From positions 186,001 to 250,000 of the forward strand of contig NVWA01000003.1 in NCBI GenBank assembly GCA_002746535.1: a stretch of 64,000 bases of DNA. The letters run 5' to 3'. Both the position numbers and the translations under genes were made by a program. The notes beneath the pieces were generated by a model that saw nothing but the letters and a program-made list of their open reading frames with translations, made no database searches and was not told the origin of the DNA. Shown in pieces: positions 9,456-19,190 of the stretch. Source of the stretch: Planctomycetota bacterium (GTDB lineage: Bacteria; Planctomycetota; GCA-2746535). How positions within the stretch are numbered: the stretch's first letter is position 1; every line of letters begins with the position of its first letter.

Positions 9456-10946
9456 ATGGCATCTAAACAGGAAACCGTTTTTAGCGTATTGGCATGTATT
9501 TTAATCGGTATCACAACTATCGCTCTAGTAGCTTTTGTCATTATTAATTTAGAAACTGAATCGGCTAAAAGAGAAGTTGCAAGATTAGGTGGGCAAGCAC
9601 GTGGCTACGAAGTAAAAGAAAATGTGAAATCAAAATTAATTGAGAAAAAAATTGCCATGGAGGTTCAATACCAAGGTGTCGTCAATCAAACAAATAAAAT
9701 AATTGGTTATAAACATCAATATGCAGAGCAGTATGGACAGATTCATGGTGTCTATCCACCTGTAGATGCTATTTATGTTGGTGATGATGGCCTTCCAAAA
9801 CCATATTTAAGAAGAGATGAAAATGATGAAGAAGTTCAAGACTCTGGTTTTATAAAAAAGATTGAACGTCTTGATAATGTTAGAAATAAAGAATATTCGT
9901 TAGGTGAAGTATCCATAGGTATCACTAAAGCAGAATCTAGAGCTCAAGTAGAGCTTATTAAAGAAAAAGACAAAGTTATTAATGAGAAAATTAAGGAGAT
10001 AGGTACTTTAGAAAATCAATTGGTTAAAATTAAAATTGATTCTGATAAAGAAGTCAAAAAAATGCGTGTTGATTTGAGACACATGGAGAATGATTTAAAT
10101 GTAAAAATTGATAAGCATCTAAAATCTGTTTCTAGTAGAACGACTAAATTTATTGAGATGAGAGCTAGATTAGCTAATTTAAAAAGACTTAATTTTATTA
10201 TCGTGCGCCACGATGACTTAATTAAATTAAGCAGGAAGAAACTAGAAATTGAAGCTAGAAAAGAACGATTAAAGAACATACAGTTTTTGGATCATGAACA
10301 ATTAGCCGAAGCCGTTTTTCAAGCTAGAGTAGTTGACGGCAAAATCACAAATGTTTCAAACGATGGTATGTCTCTTATTATAGACGTTGGTAGTATCCAT
10401 GGTTTAAAGCCAAATCAAAAATTTGAAATTTTTGAACTTAAAAATGGCGTTAAAAAAATAATTCATGGAAAACTAATTGTTAAAGAAGTTAGTAAATATA
10501 ATAGTGTCTGCGCTCCCATTATTTCAAACGGGAAAATACCATTGATCGTTGTTGGTTACAATGTAGGTGATTTTGACTTTAAATCCTTTGAAAAACTTGA
10601 ATTTGTACTAGTCGGCAATTTTAAATCACGTTATACAAAAGATGAATTAAAAGCATTGATAAAACAGAAAAATGGAATTTATGAAGAAGTTATTACTTAT
10701 ACGACAGATCATTTAGTACTTGGCGAAAAACCAAAAGGTGACTTACCAGGCGCTGATATTGCAGCGAATATGAAAGATGACTTTCTTTACAAAAAGAAAA
10801 CTATTGCGGCAATCATTACTAAGTATGGCTATTCTAGCTCTGTTACCAGATACTTTGTATTATTTGAAGCAGCAAAAGAAATGGGCGTTAAAATTTTAGA
10901 TGAAATTAAGCTAATTAATTTATTACATAATAGAGACAACGGCTAG
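9456..10946 (+). CDS. Membrane-anchored coiled-coil protein with C-terminal BRCT-like domain
   Basis: A 496-residue protein with one N-terminal membrane helix (about 10-31). A long charged region follows; residues 150-275 are coiled-coil. A beta-rich module near 285-350 (VDGKITNVSNDGMSLIIDVG, then HGLKPNQKFEIF) resembles small FlgT/MreC-like barrels. From 381 the pattern fits a BRCT domain: LEFVLVGNFKSRYTKDEL, KQKNGIYEEVITYTTDHLVLGE, an insertion of about 45 residues, then EAAKEMGVKILDEIKLINLL. BRCT domains usually bind phosphoproteins or DNA in the cytoplasm, so a membrane-anchored one is unusual. It follows ftsQA after 108 bases, so an envelope or division role is inferred. The domain call rests on eye alignment only. 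Confidence 0.7.
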   Translation: MASKQETVFSVLACILIGITTIALVAFVIINLETESAKREVARLGGQARGYEVKENVKSKLIEKKIAMEVQYQGVVNQTNKIIGYKHQYAEQYGQIHGVYPPVDAIYVGDDGLPKPYLRRDENDEEVQDSGFIKKIERLDNVRNKEYSLGEVSIGITKAESRAQVELIKEKDKVINEKIKEIGTLENQLVKIKIDSDKEVKKMRVDLRHMENDLNVKIDKHLKSVSSRTTKFIEMRARLANLKRLNFIIVRHDDLIKLSRKKLEIEARKERLKNIQFLDHEQLAEAVFQARVVDGKITNVSNDGMSLIIDVGSIHGLKPNQKFEIFELKNGVKKIIHGKLIVKEVSKYNSVCAPIISNGKIPLIVVGYNVGDFDFKSFEKLEFVLVGNFKSRYTKDELKALIKQKNGIYEEVITYTTDHLVLGEKPKGDLPGADIAANMKDDFLYKKKTIAAIITKYGYSSSVTRYFVLFEAAKEMGVKILDEIKLINLLHNRDNG

Positions 10947-11010
10947 TCTAGAACTCATTTAAAGTACAGTTTTGGGCTCTATTTGCCAAAATACGGTACC
11001 TCGTTTTAAT

Positions 11011-11039
11011 TTGACTTATTCATGCCATTTCTGTAGAAT
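11011..11039 (+). promoter_or_regulatory. Sigma-70-type promoter for dnaG-rpoD
   Basis: TTGACT (11011-11016) and TAGAAT (11034-11039) are separated by exactly 17 bases. Transcription would start near 11046. The -10 box covers the TTG at 11039, so that codon cannot be the dnaG start on this transcript. Confidence 0.7.
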
Positions 11040-11095
11040 TGTCGCCCTTATTTTTAAAAAAATTAAATCATTTATTTAAAAGAATTCGATCAGAC

Positions 11096-12856
11096 ATGTA
11101 TCCTCCAGAATTTAAAAATACAATCTTAGATCGTGCAAATATCATTGATGTAATTGGACAGTCAATTGCCTTGAAAAGAACAGGTGCTAATTATCAATGT
11201 TTATGTCCTTTTCATGAGGATAAAAACCCTTCAATGTATATATGGGAAAATTCACAAAGATACAAATGTTTTTCGTGTGGTGCCGGTGGTGATGTTATCA
11301 CATTTATGATTGAATACTTTCATTTGAGTTTTATGGATGCACTGAAAGAGCTAGCCACTAGATTGTCTATTCAGTTACCAGTTGGAAGAAACGAAAATAA
11401 AAAATACGAGAAATCGCATAAAGAAGATATATTTAAGATAAATGCAACAGCATTAAATTATTATAAAAGTTGTTTTGATAAAGGTAATAACCCAGCGGTT
11501 AGTTATATGTCGAAACGAAATTTTTCAGAGAAGATCTTAAATGAATTTAGTATAGGGTTCTCTGATAGAAAAAGCTCAGCTTTATTTGATAAGCTCAAAG
11601 AAAATGAATATCCAGAAGATTTGATTATTAAATCGGGTGTCTTTAAACTTAATGAGGATAAAGAAGTATATCCAGCTTTTTATAGTCGTGTTTTATTTCC
11701 AATTGAAGATGAAAGAGGGCGTGTATTGGGTTTTGGTGGTAGAACTTTAGTTCAAAATACTAAAAGTGCCAAATACGTAAATACATCTGAAACAGAAGTA
11801 TTTCACAAGCGAAAATTACTCTTTGGTTTAAAACAATCTCTAGAATCTATCAAGCAGAAAAAAATTGTGATCATTGCTGAAGGTTATACCGATGTTATGA
11901 TGATGCATCAATATGGTTATCACAATACCGTAGCTGTATTGGGCACCGCTCTTACAGTTGATCATATCAGACTTATCAGTCGTTATTCCAAAGAAGCTGT
12001 GTTATTGCTTGATGGTGATGCCGCTGGTAGAAACGCCATGATGCGTAGTATGGAAACTTTTCTCTCAGAAGATTTTAAAGTATCAATTGCTTTATTACCT
12101 GAAGGCAAAGACCCCTGTGAAATGCTACAGGATTCTAACACATTTGATTTTCAACATTGTCTTGATAATAGGATAAGTGTCATTGATTTTTTACTTGATG
12201 AATTAAAAAGTAAATATGATTTAGAAACAGTCGAAGGGAAAACTTCAGCTTCAAATGAAATTATTACCTTATTCTCTGTTATAAAAAATGTGGTAAAGTT
12301 GAGTACTTTAATAACACAGTTCTCTGAGAAATTAGCAATAGACGAATTATCATTACGATCTAATTTTTCCCAGTTGCAGGAAAAAAATAGACGGTTTTCA
12401 AACGCAAGATCGGTAAATATGGTTTCTATACCGCCAGAAGTTTCGGTTTTTAAAATTGAAAATTATGGAAAAGCAGTAGAAAGATTATTATTATCGATGG
12501 CTTTAAAAAATGAAGATGTCATGAATGATATTCTTGCCTTAAGTAGTGAAGATATTTTTATTGATAAACATCTATCAAAAATTTTCAATCTATTAATTAA
12601 ATTAGAAAAGCATGAAGATTTAAATAAGCATATTCATGATGAATGCAGTGAAAATGAAATTCATTTAGTAGATCAATTGTTGTATACAAAAATTGATTTA
12701 AGTACTGTAGATTTGGTAAAAGAACTTGATCGATTACAACAATTAAAAAAGATGGAATATAAGAAATTATTACAAACAAAAATAAAACGAGCAGAAGATC
12801 AGAATGATGATGATGCTTTAAATCAATTGCTAGTAGAAATAGCGAGTTTAAAATAA
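11096..12856 (+). CDS. dnaG: DNA primase
   Basis: Makes RNA primers at the replication fork. The CHC2 zinc finger has CPFH (Cys37, His40) and CFSCG (Cys58, Cys61). The Toprim core has IIAEGYTDVMMMHQ and the acidic VLLLDGDAAG. The C-terminal third is less conserved and should bind the DnaB helicase. The frame extends upstream to TTG 11039, but a sigma-70-type promoter overlaps that codon and family members begin as MYPPEF(K)xxI, so ATG 11096 is chosen. No strong Shine-Dalgarno is visible. The gene is 12-18 bases upstream of rpoD, as in the macromolecular-synthesis operon of many bacteria, here without rpsU. Confidence 0.95.
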   Translation: MYPPEFKNTILDRANIIDVIGQSIALKRTGANYQCLCPFHEDKNPSMYIWENSQRYKCFSCGAGGDVITFMIEYFHLSFMDALKELATRLSIQLPVGRNENKKYEKSHKEDIFKINATALNYYKSCFDKGNNPAVSYMSKRNFSEKILNEFSIGFSDRKSSALFDKLKENEYPEDLIIKSGVFKLNEDKEVYPAFYSRVLFPIEDERGRVLGFGGRTLVQNTKSAKYVNTSETEVFHKRKLLFGLKQSLESIKQKKIVIIAEGYTDVMMMHQYGYHNTVAVLGTALTVDHIRLISRYSKEAVLLLDGDAAGRNAMMRSMETFLSEDFKVSIALLPEGKDPCEMLQDSNTFDFQHCLDNRISVIDFLLDELKSKYDLETVEGKTSASNEIITLFSVIKNVVKLSTLITQFSEKLAIDELSLRSNFSQLQEKNRRFSNARSVNMVSIPPEVSVFKIENYGKAVERLLLSMALKNEDVMNDILALSSEDIFIDKHLSKIFNLLIKLEKHEDLNKHIHDECSENEIHLVDQLLYTKIDLSTVDLVKELDRLQQLKKMEYKKLLQTKIKRAEDQNDDDALNQLLVEIASLK

Positions 12857-12874
12857 AATTAGAAGGGGATGCTG

Positions 12875-14743
12875 ATGACAGTTGATAGTTCAGTTAAAGA
12901 ACCAGTCAATGATGTTGAAGATAAAAGTAAGTTGGAGACTGCTGAAGGAAAAACCACTGAAGGAAAAACCGTTGATGGAAAAACCATTGATGGAAAAGAA
13001 GCGGTAGTAGTATTAGGAAAAGATGGTAAGCCTGTAGAGGAAGTAGATCCAGAAGAATCTGAAATAGGGGAAGTAGATCTTGGTCCTAGAATGGATACTC
13101 GGGAAAAAATAAGGGTCATTAATGAGTTTAAAGCATGGTCTATCGGAAAACCAGTAATTACTTATGAAGAAGTTAATGAAAGATTGCCGGAAGAATTTTT
13201 AACTGTCCCGCAAGTTAATAGAGTCCTGCGTTTTCTCGATAAAATTGGATCCGAATTTACTGATGAAACACCCTTTGAAGAGTTAAGTATTGATGACTTT
13301 GATGAAGAACGTGAAACATCAGCCATGAACATGGTGAAAAATAAAGGTTCTGAGCATGCAGGGGAGATTTACGATAGCATTAGAATGTATCTATCTCAAA
13401 TGGGTGTTATCCCTTTATTAAAAAGAGAAGAAGAGATTTTTCTAGCTAAGAGAATCGAGTTTTCCAGTTTAAGATTTAAAAGATGTTTGTTAGAGTCAGC
13501 TGCTGTGGCTGAGCAAGTTATTAAAATGTTGGAATATCTCTCAATTACAAAAAAGGTTTTCGACAGAGCTGTTAAAGCAACTTGTGATATTGGTGAAGAC
13601 CGCGATGTTTATGCTTTAAAGGTAGGTCAAAATATAAAAACCTGCAAATCATTATTGGATATTAATAAATCGTATTTTGAAGACATACTCGAAGATAATA
13701 TTCCTGTAAAAGAATTACCAGAAGTAAAAAAGAGGATGAAGCAAAGGTCTTTGAAGGTAGCTGATTTGTTGGATGAATTGAAAATAAAAACAAATAAATT
13801 AATTCCATTTATTGATTACTTTAGGAATTTGCATATCAAGATTGAACGGATTTTATTGGATATGTCTAAGTCTGAATCAAAACATAATTCTGATAGAAAA
13901 ATTTCAAAATTAAGAACTAAGCTCAATAAATATTTGATTGTTGCTTTAGAGGATTCGGATGAAGTTCGAGCTAGGATGGACAAAATAAATGGTCGATTTG
14001 ATGATTATGAAGATGCAAAAAAGAAATTATCTAGCGGAAATTTAAGATTGGTCGTTTCCATTGCAAAAAAATACCGTAATCGTGGCATGCCCTTTTTAGA
14101 TTTGATTCAAGAAGGTAATACTGGTTTGATGAAAGCGGTTGAGAAATATGAATATAGACGTGGATATAAATTTTCTACTTACGCAACTTGGTGGATTAGA
14201 CAAGCGATTACAAGAGCTATTGCTGATCAGGCCAGAACAATTCGTATCCCGGTTCATATGATAGAAACTATGTCTAGAATTAGAAAAGCTCAAAAAGAGA
14301 TAATTCAAAGAGATGGGTATGTACCTACAATTGAAGAAGTTGCTAAAGAAGCTGGTATTCCAATCGAGGAAGCTAAGCGAGTTATGAAAAATTCTAAACA
14401 TCCAATTTCCCTAGATCGACCTATTTCAGAAGGGGATGACTCTTACTTTGGTGAATTCATTGAAGATAAAAGTCAGCAGAATCCTTTGTCTACAGCCTTT
14501 TATGATTTGCTACAAGAAGAAGTCGAAGTCGTTTTAAATACTCTTACATTTAGAGAAGGCGAAATAATGCGATTGCGTTATGGTCTTGGCGATGGCGATA
14601 CATACACTCTTGAAGAAGTTGGAAAACGATTTAACGTGACAAGAGAAAGAGTTAGACAGATAGAAGCAAAAGCAATTCGGAAATTACAACATCCTGTAAG
14701 AGCAAGAAAATTACAAGGATTTATAGAATCAATTGAACAATAA
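12875..14743 (+). CDS. rpoD: Primary RNA polymerase sigma factor (sigma-70)
   Basis: Housekeeping sigma factor of about 622 residues. Region 1.1 is at about 80-125 ([20 protein letters not shown]), region 1.2 follows ([20 protein letters not shown]), then a helical non-conserved region. Region 2 is strongly conserved ([37 protein letters not shown]), and region 4 ends in a helix-turn-helix ([20 protein letters not shown]) that reads -35 boxes. AGAAGGGG at 12861-12868 is too close to ATG 12869 but well placed for ATG 12875, hence the chosen start. The N-terminal 40 residues are an acidic linker carrying a pentapeptide repeat. Co-transcribed with dnaG. Confidence 0.96.
   Translation: MTVDSSVKEPVNDVEDKSKLETAEGKTTEGKTVDGKTIDGKEAVVVLGKDGKPVEEVDPEESEIGEVDLGPRMDTREKIRVINEFKAWSIGKPVITYEEVNERLPEEFLTVPQVNRVLRFLDKIGSEFTDETPFEELSIDDFDEERETSAMNMVKNKGSEHAGEIYDSIRMYLSQMGVIPLLKREEEIFLAKRIEFSSLRFKRCLLESAAVAEQVIKMLEYLSITKKVFDRAVKATCDIGEDRDVYALKVGQNIKTCKSLLDINKSYFEDILEDNIPVKELPEVKKRMKQRSLKVADLLDELKIKTNKLIPFIDYFRNLHIKIERILLDMSKSESKHNSDRKISKLRTKLNKYLIVALEDSDEVRARMDKINGRFDDYEDAKKKLSSGNLRLVVSIAKKYRNRGMPFLDLIQEGNTGLMKAVEKYEYRRGYKFSTYATWWIRQAITRAIADQARTIRIPVHMIETMSRIRKAQKEIIQRDGYVPTIEEVAKEAGIPIEEAKRVMKNSKHPISLDRPISEGDDSYFGEFIEDKSQQNPLSTAFYDLLQEEVEVVLNTLTFREGEIMRLRYGLGDGDTYTLEEVGKRFNVTRERVRQIEAKAIRKLQHPVRARKLQGFIESIEQ
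12944..13000 (+). repeat. 15-bp tandem repeat within rpoD
   Basis: Three full units (GAAGGAAAAACCACT, GAAGGAAAAACCGTT, GATGGAAAAACCATT) and a fourth partial unit starting at 12989. They encode [18 protein letters not shown]. The unit length is a multiple of three, so copy-number change would keep the frame. Confidence 0.85.
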
Positions 14744-14767
14744 GAAAGTTGTTTAGGTAGCCATTTA

Positions 14768-16003
14768 ATGGCCAAGTCATTATTTATCAGCATCAGATTT
14801 TTGTTTACCAAAAAAATTAATCTGATGTTGATGTTATTGATTTCCATTTGTTTAGCATGCTTAATAACCGTAGATTCAGTAGCCCACGGGTTCTCTTTTA
14901 AAACGGCTAAACAGTCAAATGAAATATTTTCTGACATAACAATAGATTATCCCTATAAAATTTTAGGTATTAGTGATTATAAAAAACTAATAGAAGTCTG
15001 CATGAAGGTCGAAGGCGTTAAAGTCGCAGCGCCATTTGTGGAAGGAAATGTGTTTTATCAAAATTCTAGTGATGTCGATTGCAATGGGATTGTTTATGGG
15101 ATTGATTGGAATAATGAAGTAAAAGTGTCTGCTATTTCAAAGTCATTAATGAATGATGTGAAAGCTCCAGAATGTTTTGAAAGAAATCTACAAAGAGGAG
15201 CTCTATTTGGCAATGCTAATCAAATTGGAGTGGGTAATTTGATTTCCTTGATTAATAGAAATGGCAGTATTACCATTGAAGTGAATGGTTATATTAAAAC
15301 AGGTGTAGTCGAATTAGATTCTATGGGAATTTTTGTTTCCCTTGATACGGCGCAATCTTTGTTTGGAGCTAGTGACTATTCCAAAGCCGAATATAGTAAA
15401 ATGGCTAGTGGTATTAGAATTAAAATTAAAGAAAATTATAGAATATCTGATGTGCAAGAAGCGCTTCGAAGTGTTCTTAATCATAATAAGATTTCAGGGT
15501 CCTTTCCTGTATTAAGGATACGTAGTTATCGCGATGTAAATCATATTGAAATTACTGCGATGGAAAGTTATGAGAAAATAATCAAAATTATTTTATTCAT
15601 GATGGTTATAATGATTACATTTGCCATTTTTATTCCTGTCCAATCAATGGTGCAAGAGAAGAAAAATGATATAGGTATTTTAAAAGCACTTGGTGCCAGT
15701 AGAGCATTTCTTTTTAAAGTATTTTTATTTATTGGATTTATACTAGGAACATGTAGCACAATTGTTGGAGTTCCTTTGGGATTATTTTTTGCAAATAATC
15801 TAAATTTCATTTTAGACACGATTAATTTTCAACCATTCCCACCAGAAGTATTTTATGATGTGGATGAATTACCAATTGTATTTCATATTGGCAGTATCAT
15901 ATTAATCATCTTATTTGTTAATATTGTCGCTATATTAGCTAGTGTGCTTCCAGCTTATAAAGCTGCCAGATATAATCCGTTGGAAATATTCAGGCAACAA
16001 TAA
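14768..16003 (+). CDS. FtsX/LolE/MacB-fold ABC permease
   Basis: A 411-residue membrane protein of the FtsX-fold class. One N-terminal helix (about 15-35) is followed by a roughly 230-residue extracytoplasmic domain. Three C-terminal helices lie near 268-290, 312-335 and 365-392. The cytoplasmic loop QSMVQEKKNDIGILKALGAS and the terminal LPAYKAARYNPLEIFRQQ are hallmarks of LolC/E and MacB-like permeases. These work with LolD-type ATPases to extract lipoproteins or transmit force. No ATPase is adjacent; the LolD-like gene at 6450-7133 is a candidate partner. It starts 24 bases after rpoD and may be read through from that operon. Confidence 0.85.
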   Translation: MAKSLFISIRFLFTKKINLMLMLLISICLACLITVDSVAHGFSFKTAKQSNEIFSDITIDYPYKILGISDYKKLIEVCMKVEGVKVAAPFVEGNVFYQNSSDVDCNGIVYGIDWNNEVKVSAISKSLMNDVKAPECFERNLQRGALFGNANQIGVGNLISLINRNGSITIEVNGYIKTGVVELDSMGIFVSLDTAQSLFGASDYSKAEYSKMASGIRIKIKENYRISDVQEALRSVLNHNKISGSFPVLRIRSYRDVNHIEITAMESYEKIIKIILFMMVIMITFAIFIPVQSMVQEKKNDIGILKALGASRAFLFKVFLFIGFILGTCSTIVGVPLGLFFANNLNFILDTINFQPFPPEVFYDVDELPIVFHIGSIILIILFVNIVAILASVLPAYKAARYNPLEIFRQQ

Positions 16004-16167
16004 GAATATAATGGAACCTCTAATAACAGCGATAGCTTGAATAGCACAGGTTTATTAAGTAGACTTACCTAGTTGGCAAAAAATATAACAGTTATTTTTT
16101 TTTAATATATGCCTAATAATATGTCGAAAAAAGTGCCTATTTTAATTTGATTAAATTAATTAGCCTT

Positions 16168-16196
16168 TTGTCTGCATTCATTATGGATATTATGTT
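16168..16196 (+). promoter_or_regulatory. Possible promoter for the zinc-ribbon membrane protein
   Basis: TTGTCT (16168-16173), a 17-base spacer and TATGTT (16191-16196) lie upstream of the gene at 16254. Each box matches consensus at about four positions. The rest of the 16004-16253 gap shows no gene. Confidence 0.35.
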
Positions 16197-16253
16197 TATT
16201 GAGAGTCTTGTCAGTATAGGCTTGCTTAAAAATTGTCAGAGGGTATTTGTTTA

Positions 16254-18242
16254 ATGGGTCTATCATTAGAGAAAATCAGAAATGGAATTTCGGATGGAAT
16301 TTCTCAACACAAGTTGGGTTTTGGTTCTATCGATGATATCAGATCTGGCTCAGAAGACTTTCAATTTGGCGGAATCGTTAGAGGTAGTCTTGATTTTGTA
16401 ATTTATAATATTTCCATTTTATTTCATACCGCAGAAATTAAATCAATAGAAGTTCATCAAATCAAAAACTTTGATTTTCAAACAAGTAATTTAGAAGAGT
16501 TTTGTGTTCGGATTCAGGCTTTGCGACCAGATGGGTTATTGGTAGGTGGGTATGTCGGGCGAATAGGAAATTATGACTATGCAGGATTTGGGTTTGGCCT
16601 TGCTGTTGGTGAGAATGTCGAAGCTCAAATAAAAAGTAATGATGAAAATCCAAACGAAGAAATTAGCATACCAATAGCAAATAAAGATAGTGTTGCGATG
16701 GTAAAAACAATTGTTGAAACAAATGAAGAGAACCTTCCATCAGATCAAATTATTACAAAATTAGTTTCATTAGGCGGGTCAATTATTCCTGCTATACATG
16801 AAGCACTTACTGATGGTAGTGTGTGTGAGCATTCTATTCTTGTAGATGCTTTGGCAGAACTGAGTAACGAAAATTTGCTGGCCTATCAAATCGTTAATAT
16901 GATTGCCGATCACATATTGCCAGTTAATGATCCCAATGCATTTAAAAGTGCGTTCAGAGTCATTGCTATTAATCCAACTCCACCTGAATCAAGTGCTATT
17001 ACTGAAGAAAACAATCAATTTGCAGATTCAAACTTAATTAAAGAAATTAAATGTCCCGGTTGTAGCGAAATATATAAAATCACTAAAAATATTCTCGATA
17101 AAAAAGTTGCTTGTCCTTGTGGCACAACCTTCAATGTCACGATTGATGGTAAAATAGTTGGCCAAAATTTATCTGCAAATACAAAAGTTTTGACTAAAAA
17201 AGATATTAATGTTCAGGTTGCTAATACTATTTCATGTCCTTATTGTGCTGAAGCAATCCAATTTAATGCTAAGAAGTGTAAACATTGTGGTGAATGGTTA
17301 ACTGAGAATGAGCCCAAGGCGATGAAAGCTGAAGGTTCAAAGTCAGAAGAAAATGAATTGGTAGAGCCATATAAAGTAGAAAAGCCAAAATACGATGAAG
17401 CAGGATTGAGTGTTTTATTAGGTGGTGCTAGTTTTGTGTTGGGACCAATTACAGGTATTCCAGCAATTATTTACGGACATATTTCTATTTCAAAAATCAA
17501 TCAATCTAATGGTGCTGTTGTTGGTAAAGAAAAAGCACTTATAGGATTGGTGCTTGGTTATTTCACGACATTAATTTTTGGTGTTGTCATGGTCTTGGTG
17601 ATCCCAGCATTTATCAAGGGGCAATTTGGCAATAGTAATTCTCAATTGTCAGAAGCTGAAACAAGACATAATATAATGGAATTGAGAAGAAAAGAATTGG
17701 AAAGAAGTAAAAAGAACTCAGAAATACTCGTAGATTCTATATTACCAGGCGGTAAGTCTCTTACCCCAACAATCTTAATGAGTCCAGCAACCCAAGAGAA
17801 AATGATGGGTGAATGGGAGCATATTGCCTTTGCAAACGTTACTGGTGATAATGAAATTAATACTGTTACTACGGCTCCCTATTCAATATTAAAAGATCAA
17901 ATGAAAGGAAGTTCTGCTACCTCATTGGTCGAAATAAAATTAAATATTATGATTTCTTGTTCTTTTGTAAAAAATCTTCCGGTCATCACCCGTGAAGAAA
18001 TTTCAATATTAGAGAATACTATTACATTATCAAATGATGATGGTTCCTATATTGTTTTTACAGGAGAAATTAAACTTAAAAATGGTTTCCAAAAAGTTTT
18101 GATATTAAAAAAGACATCTGAAATTGAGAATTTAATTCCTAATTCATCTTTATACATTTCAAGAGGGGCTAGTAATCCATTCCATAACGGTTTATGGACA
18201 AGTTTATCTCCTATGAAAGAATTTGAAGAGAATATAAAATAA
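16254..18242 (+). CDS. Zinc-ribbon and DUF4190-like membrane protein, function unknown
   Basis: About 662 residues in visible modules. The N-terminal 140 residues are a beta-rich domain I do not recognise. A short helical segment follows (about 160-250). Two zinc-binding regions come next: CPGC/CPCG near 275-300, and a CPYC/CKHCGEW ribbon near 337-356. Then come two membrane helices in a DUF4190-like segment (SVLLGGASFVLGPITGIPAI; LIGLVLGYFTTLIF). The C-terminal 190 residues are a second unknown domain. TTG 16233 is in frame, but AGAGGG at about 16238-16243 is spaced for ATG 16254, so that start is chosen. The zinc ribbons would face the cytoplasm; a sensing or scaffolding role is only a guess. 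Confidence 0.75.
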   Translation: MGLSLEKIRNGISDGISQHKLGFGSIDDIRSGSEDFQFGGIVRGSLDFVIYNISILFHTAEIKSIEVHQIKNFDFQTSNLEEFCVRIQALRPDGLLVGGYVGRIGNYDYAGFGFGLAVGENVEAQIKSNDENPNEEISIPIANKDSVAMVKTIVETNEENLPSDQIITKLVSLGGSIIPAIHEALTDGSVCEHSILVDALAELSNENLLAYQIVNMIADHILPVNDPNAFKSAFRVIAINPTPPESSAITEENNQFADSNLIKEIKCPGCSEIYKITKNILDKKVACPCGTTFNVTIDGKIVGQNLSANTKVLTKKDINVQVANTISCPYCAEAIQFNAKKCKHCGEWLTENEPKAMKAEGSKSEENELVEPYKVEKPKYDEAGLSVLLGGASFVLGPITGIPAIIYGHISISKINQSNGAVVGKEKALIGLVLGYFTTLIFGVVMVLVIPAFIKGQFGNSNSQLSEAETRHNIMELRRKELERSKKNSEILVDSILPGGKSLTPTILMSPATQEKMMGEWEHIAFANVTGDNEINTVTTAPYSILKDQMKGSSATSLVEIKLNIMISCSFVKNLPVITREEISILENTITLSNDDGSYIVFTGEIKLKNGFQKVLILKKTSEIENLIPNSSLYISRGASNPFHNGLWTSLSPMKEFEENIK

Positions 18243-18255
18243 TTCTGATTCTTTA

Positions 18256-19125
18256 TTATTTAAAATCTTTGGGTGCACAGCCAACAAATTTTTTGAACTG
18301 CTCAGAAAAAGTAAATGGATCCGGATACCCTAGCAGATAACTTATTTCTTTGATAGATGAATTTTTTGACAGTAGAAATGCTTTCGCTCGGTCAAGTCTC
18401 CTGTGTATTCGGTATTCACCAGGGGAAAGACCCATTTGCGATTTAAATAATCGACGAAAATAAGTATAACTTAGGTGTACATCCTTGGCAACTCGCTCTA
18501 GTGAAATCCGATTTTCTAAATTTGAAGATAAGATCTTGCAGCTTAGTTCAATGTTTTTTCTATGCGGTGTAATGTCTATGGGTTCTTGAACATTTATTAA
18601 TATTGACGTAAGCAAAGATACTAATTCACTCCATATGTTTGGTAATTGATGATCAGCAGCAATTTTGAGTCTTTCAAGAAAAATTAGCCACTTATCTGCA
18701 AAGGAAATATCTAACCCTGGTTGCAAAACAGGGCAAGAAATCTGAATCGCATTTAGCTGAGATAATTGGTTGTATTGAATCTTTGTTAAACGTAAAAAGC
18801 ATTCAGTCCATTGACTTCTTGGATCGATAATAGTGGTGTGTTTCTTGCCAGGCATTCTAAAAAAGACACTTCCGGCAGATAGAGCATAGGTCTTCTTCTT
18901 ATCATCAATATATTGTCCTAAACCCCTTAATACGTAGACGCATGCAAAATCATGTGTCTTAAAATTTGTGAAATCTTTTGTAATATTAAATTTAGTTATA
19001 AAACCAACGCCAAAATCCTGATCATCTTTCTGATGTGATAATGTTCGATTTACGCTATCATTTATGCTAAATCTTGGGGGTAAACTATCTTGAGTTTGTG
19101 TCAAATATCGTATGTTTTTTGTCAT
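18256..19125 (-). CDS. AraC-family transcriptional regulator
   Basis: 289 residues: an N-terminal cupin-like ligand domain (about 35-150; YALSAGSVFFRMPGKKHTTI) and a C-terminal double helix-turn-helix (about 190-289). The second helix-turn-helix is canonical (IKEISYLLGYPDPFTFSEQF, then KKFVGCAPKDF). It is divergent from the Gfo/Idh oxidoreductase gene 65 bases away and probably controls that gene and the aldo-keto reductase in response to a sugar-like ligand (inference). It converges with the zinc-ribbon protein gene. Confidence 0.93.
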   Translation of the reverse strand: MTKNIRYLTQTQDSLPPRFSINDSVNRTLSHQKDDQDFGVGFITKFNITKDFTNFKTHDFACVYVLRGLGQYIDDKKKTYALSAGSVFFRMPGKKHTTIIDPRSQWTECFLRLTKIQYNQLSQLNAIQISCPVLQPGLDISFADKWLIFLERLKIAADHQLPNIWSELVSLLTSILINVQEPIDITPHRKNIELSCKILSSNLENRISLERVAKDVHLSYTYFRRLFKSQMGLSPGEYRIHRRLDRAKAFLLSKNSSIKEISYLLGYPDPFTFSEQFKKFVGCAPKDFK

Positions 19126-19190
19126 ATTTGCTATTTCGTCTAAATGAGATTCGATTATAAAGGTAATCTAAAACTTACGAAGGAAAAACA

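Noticed and set aside
11039..11095. TTG start for dnaG 19 codons upstream
   Set aside because: The codon overlaps the -10 box of a good promoter, and family members start near the ATG at 11096.
14578..14937. 119-residue minus-strand frame
   Set aside because: Antisense to the conserved end of rpoD and the permease start; no motif.
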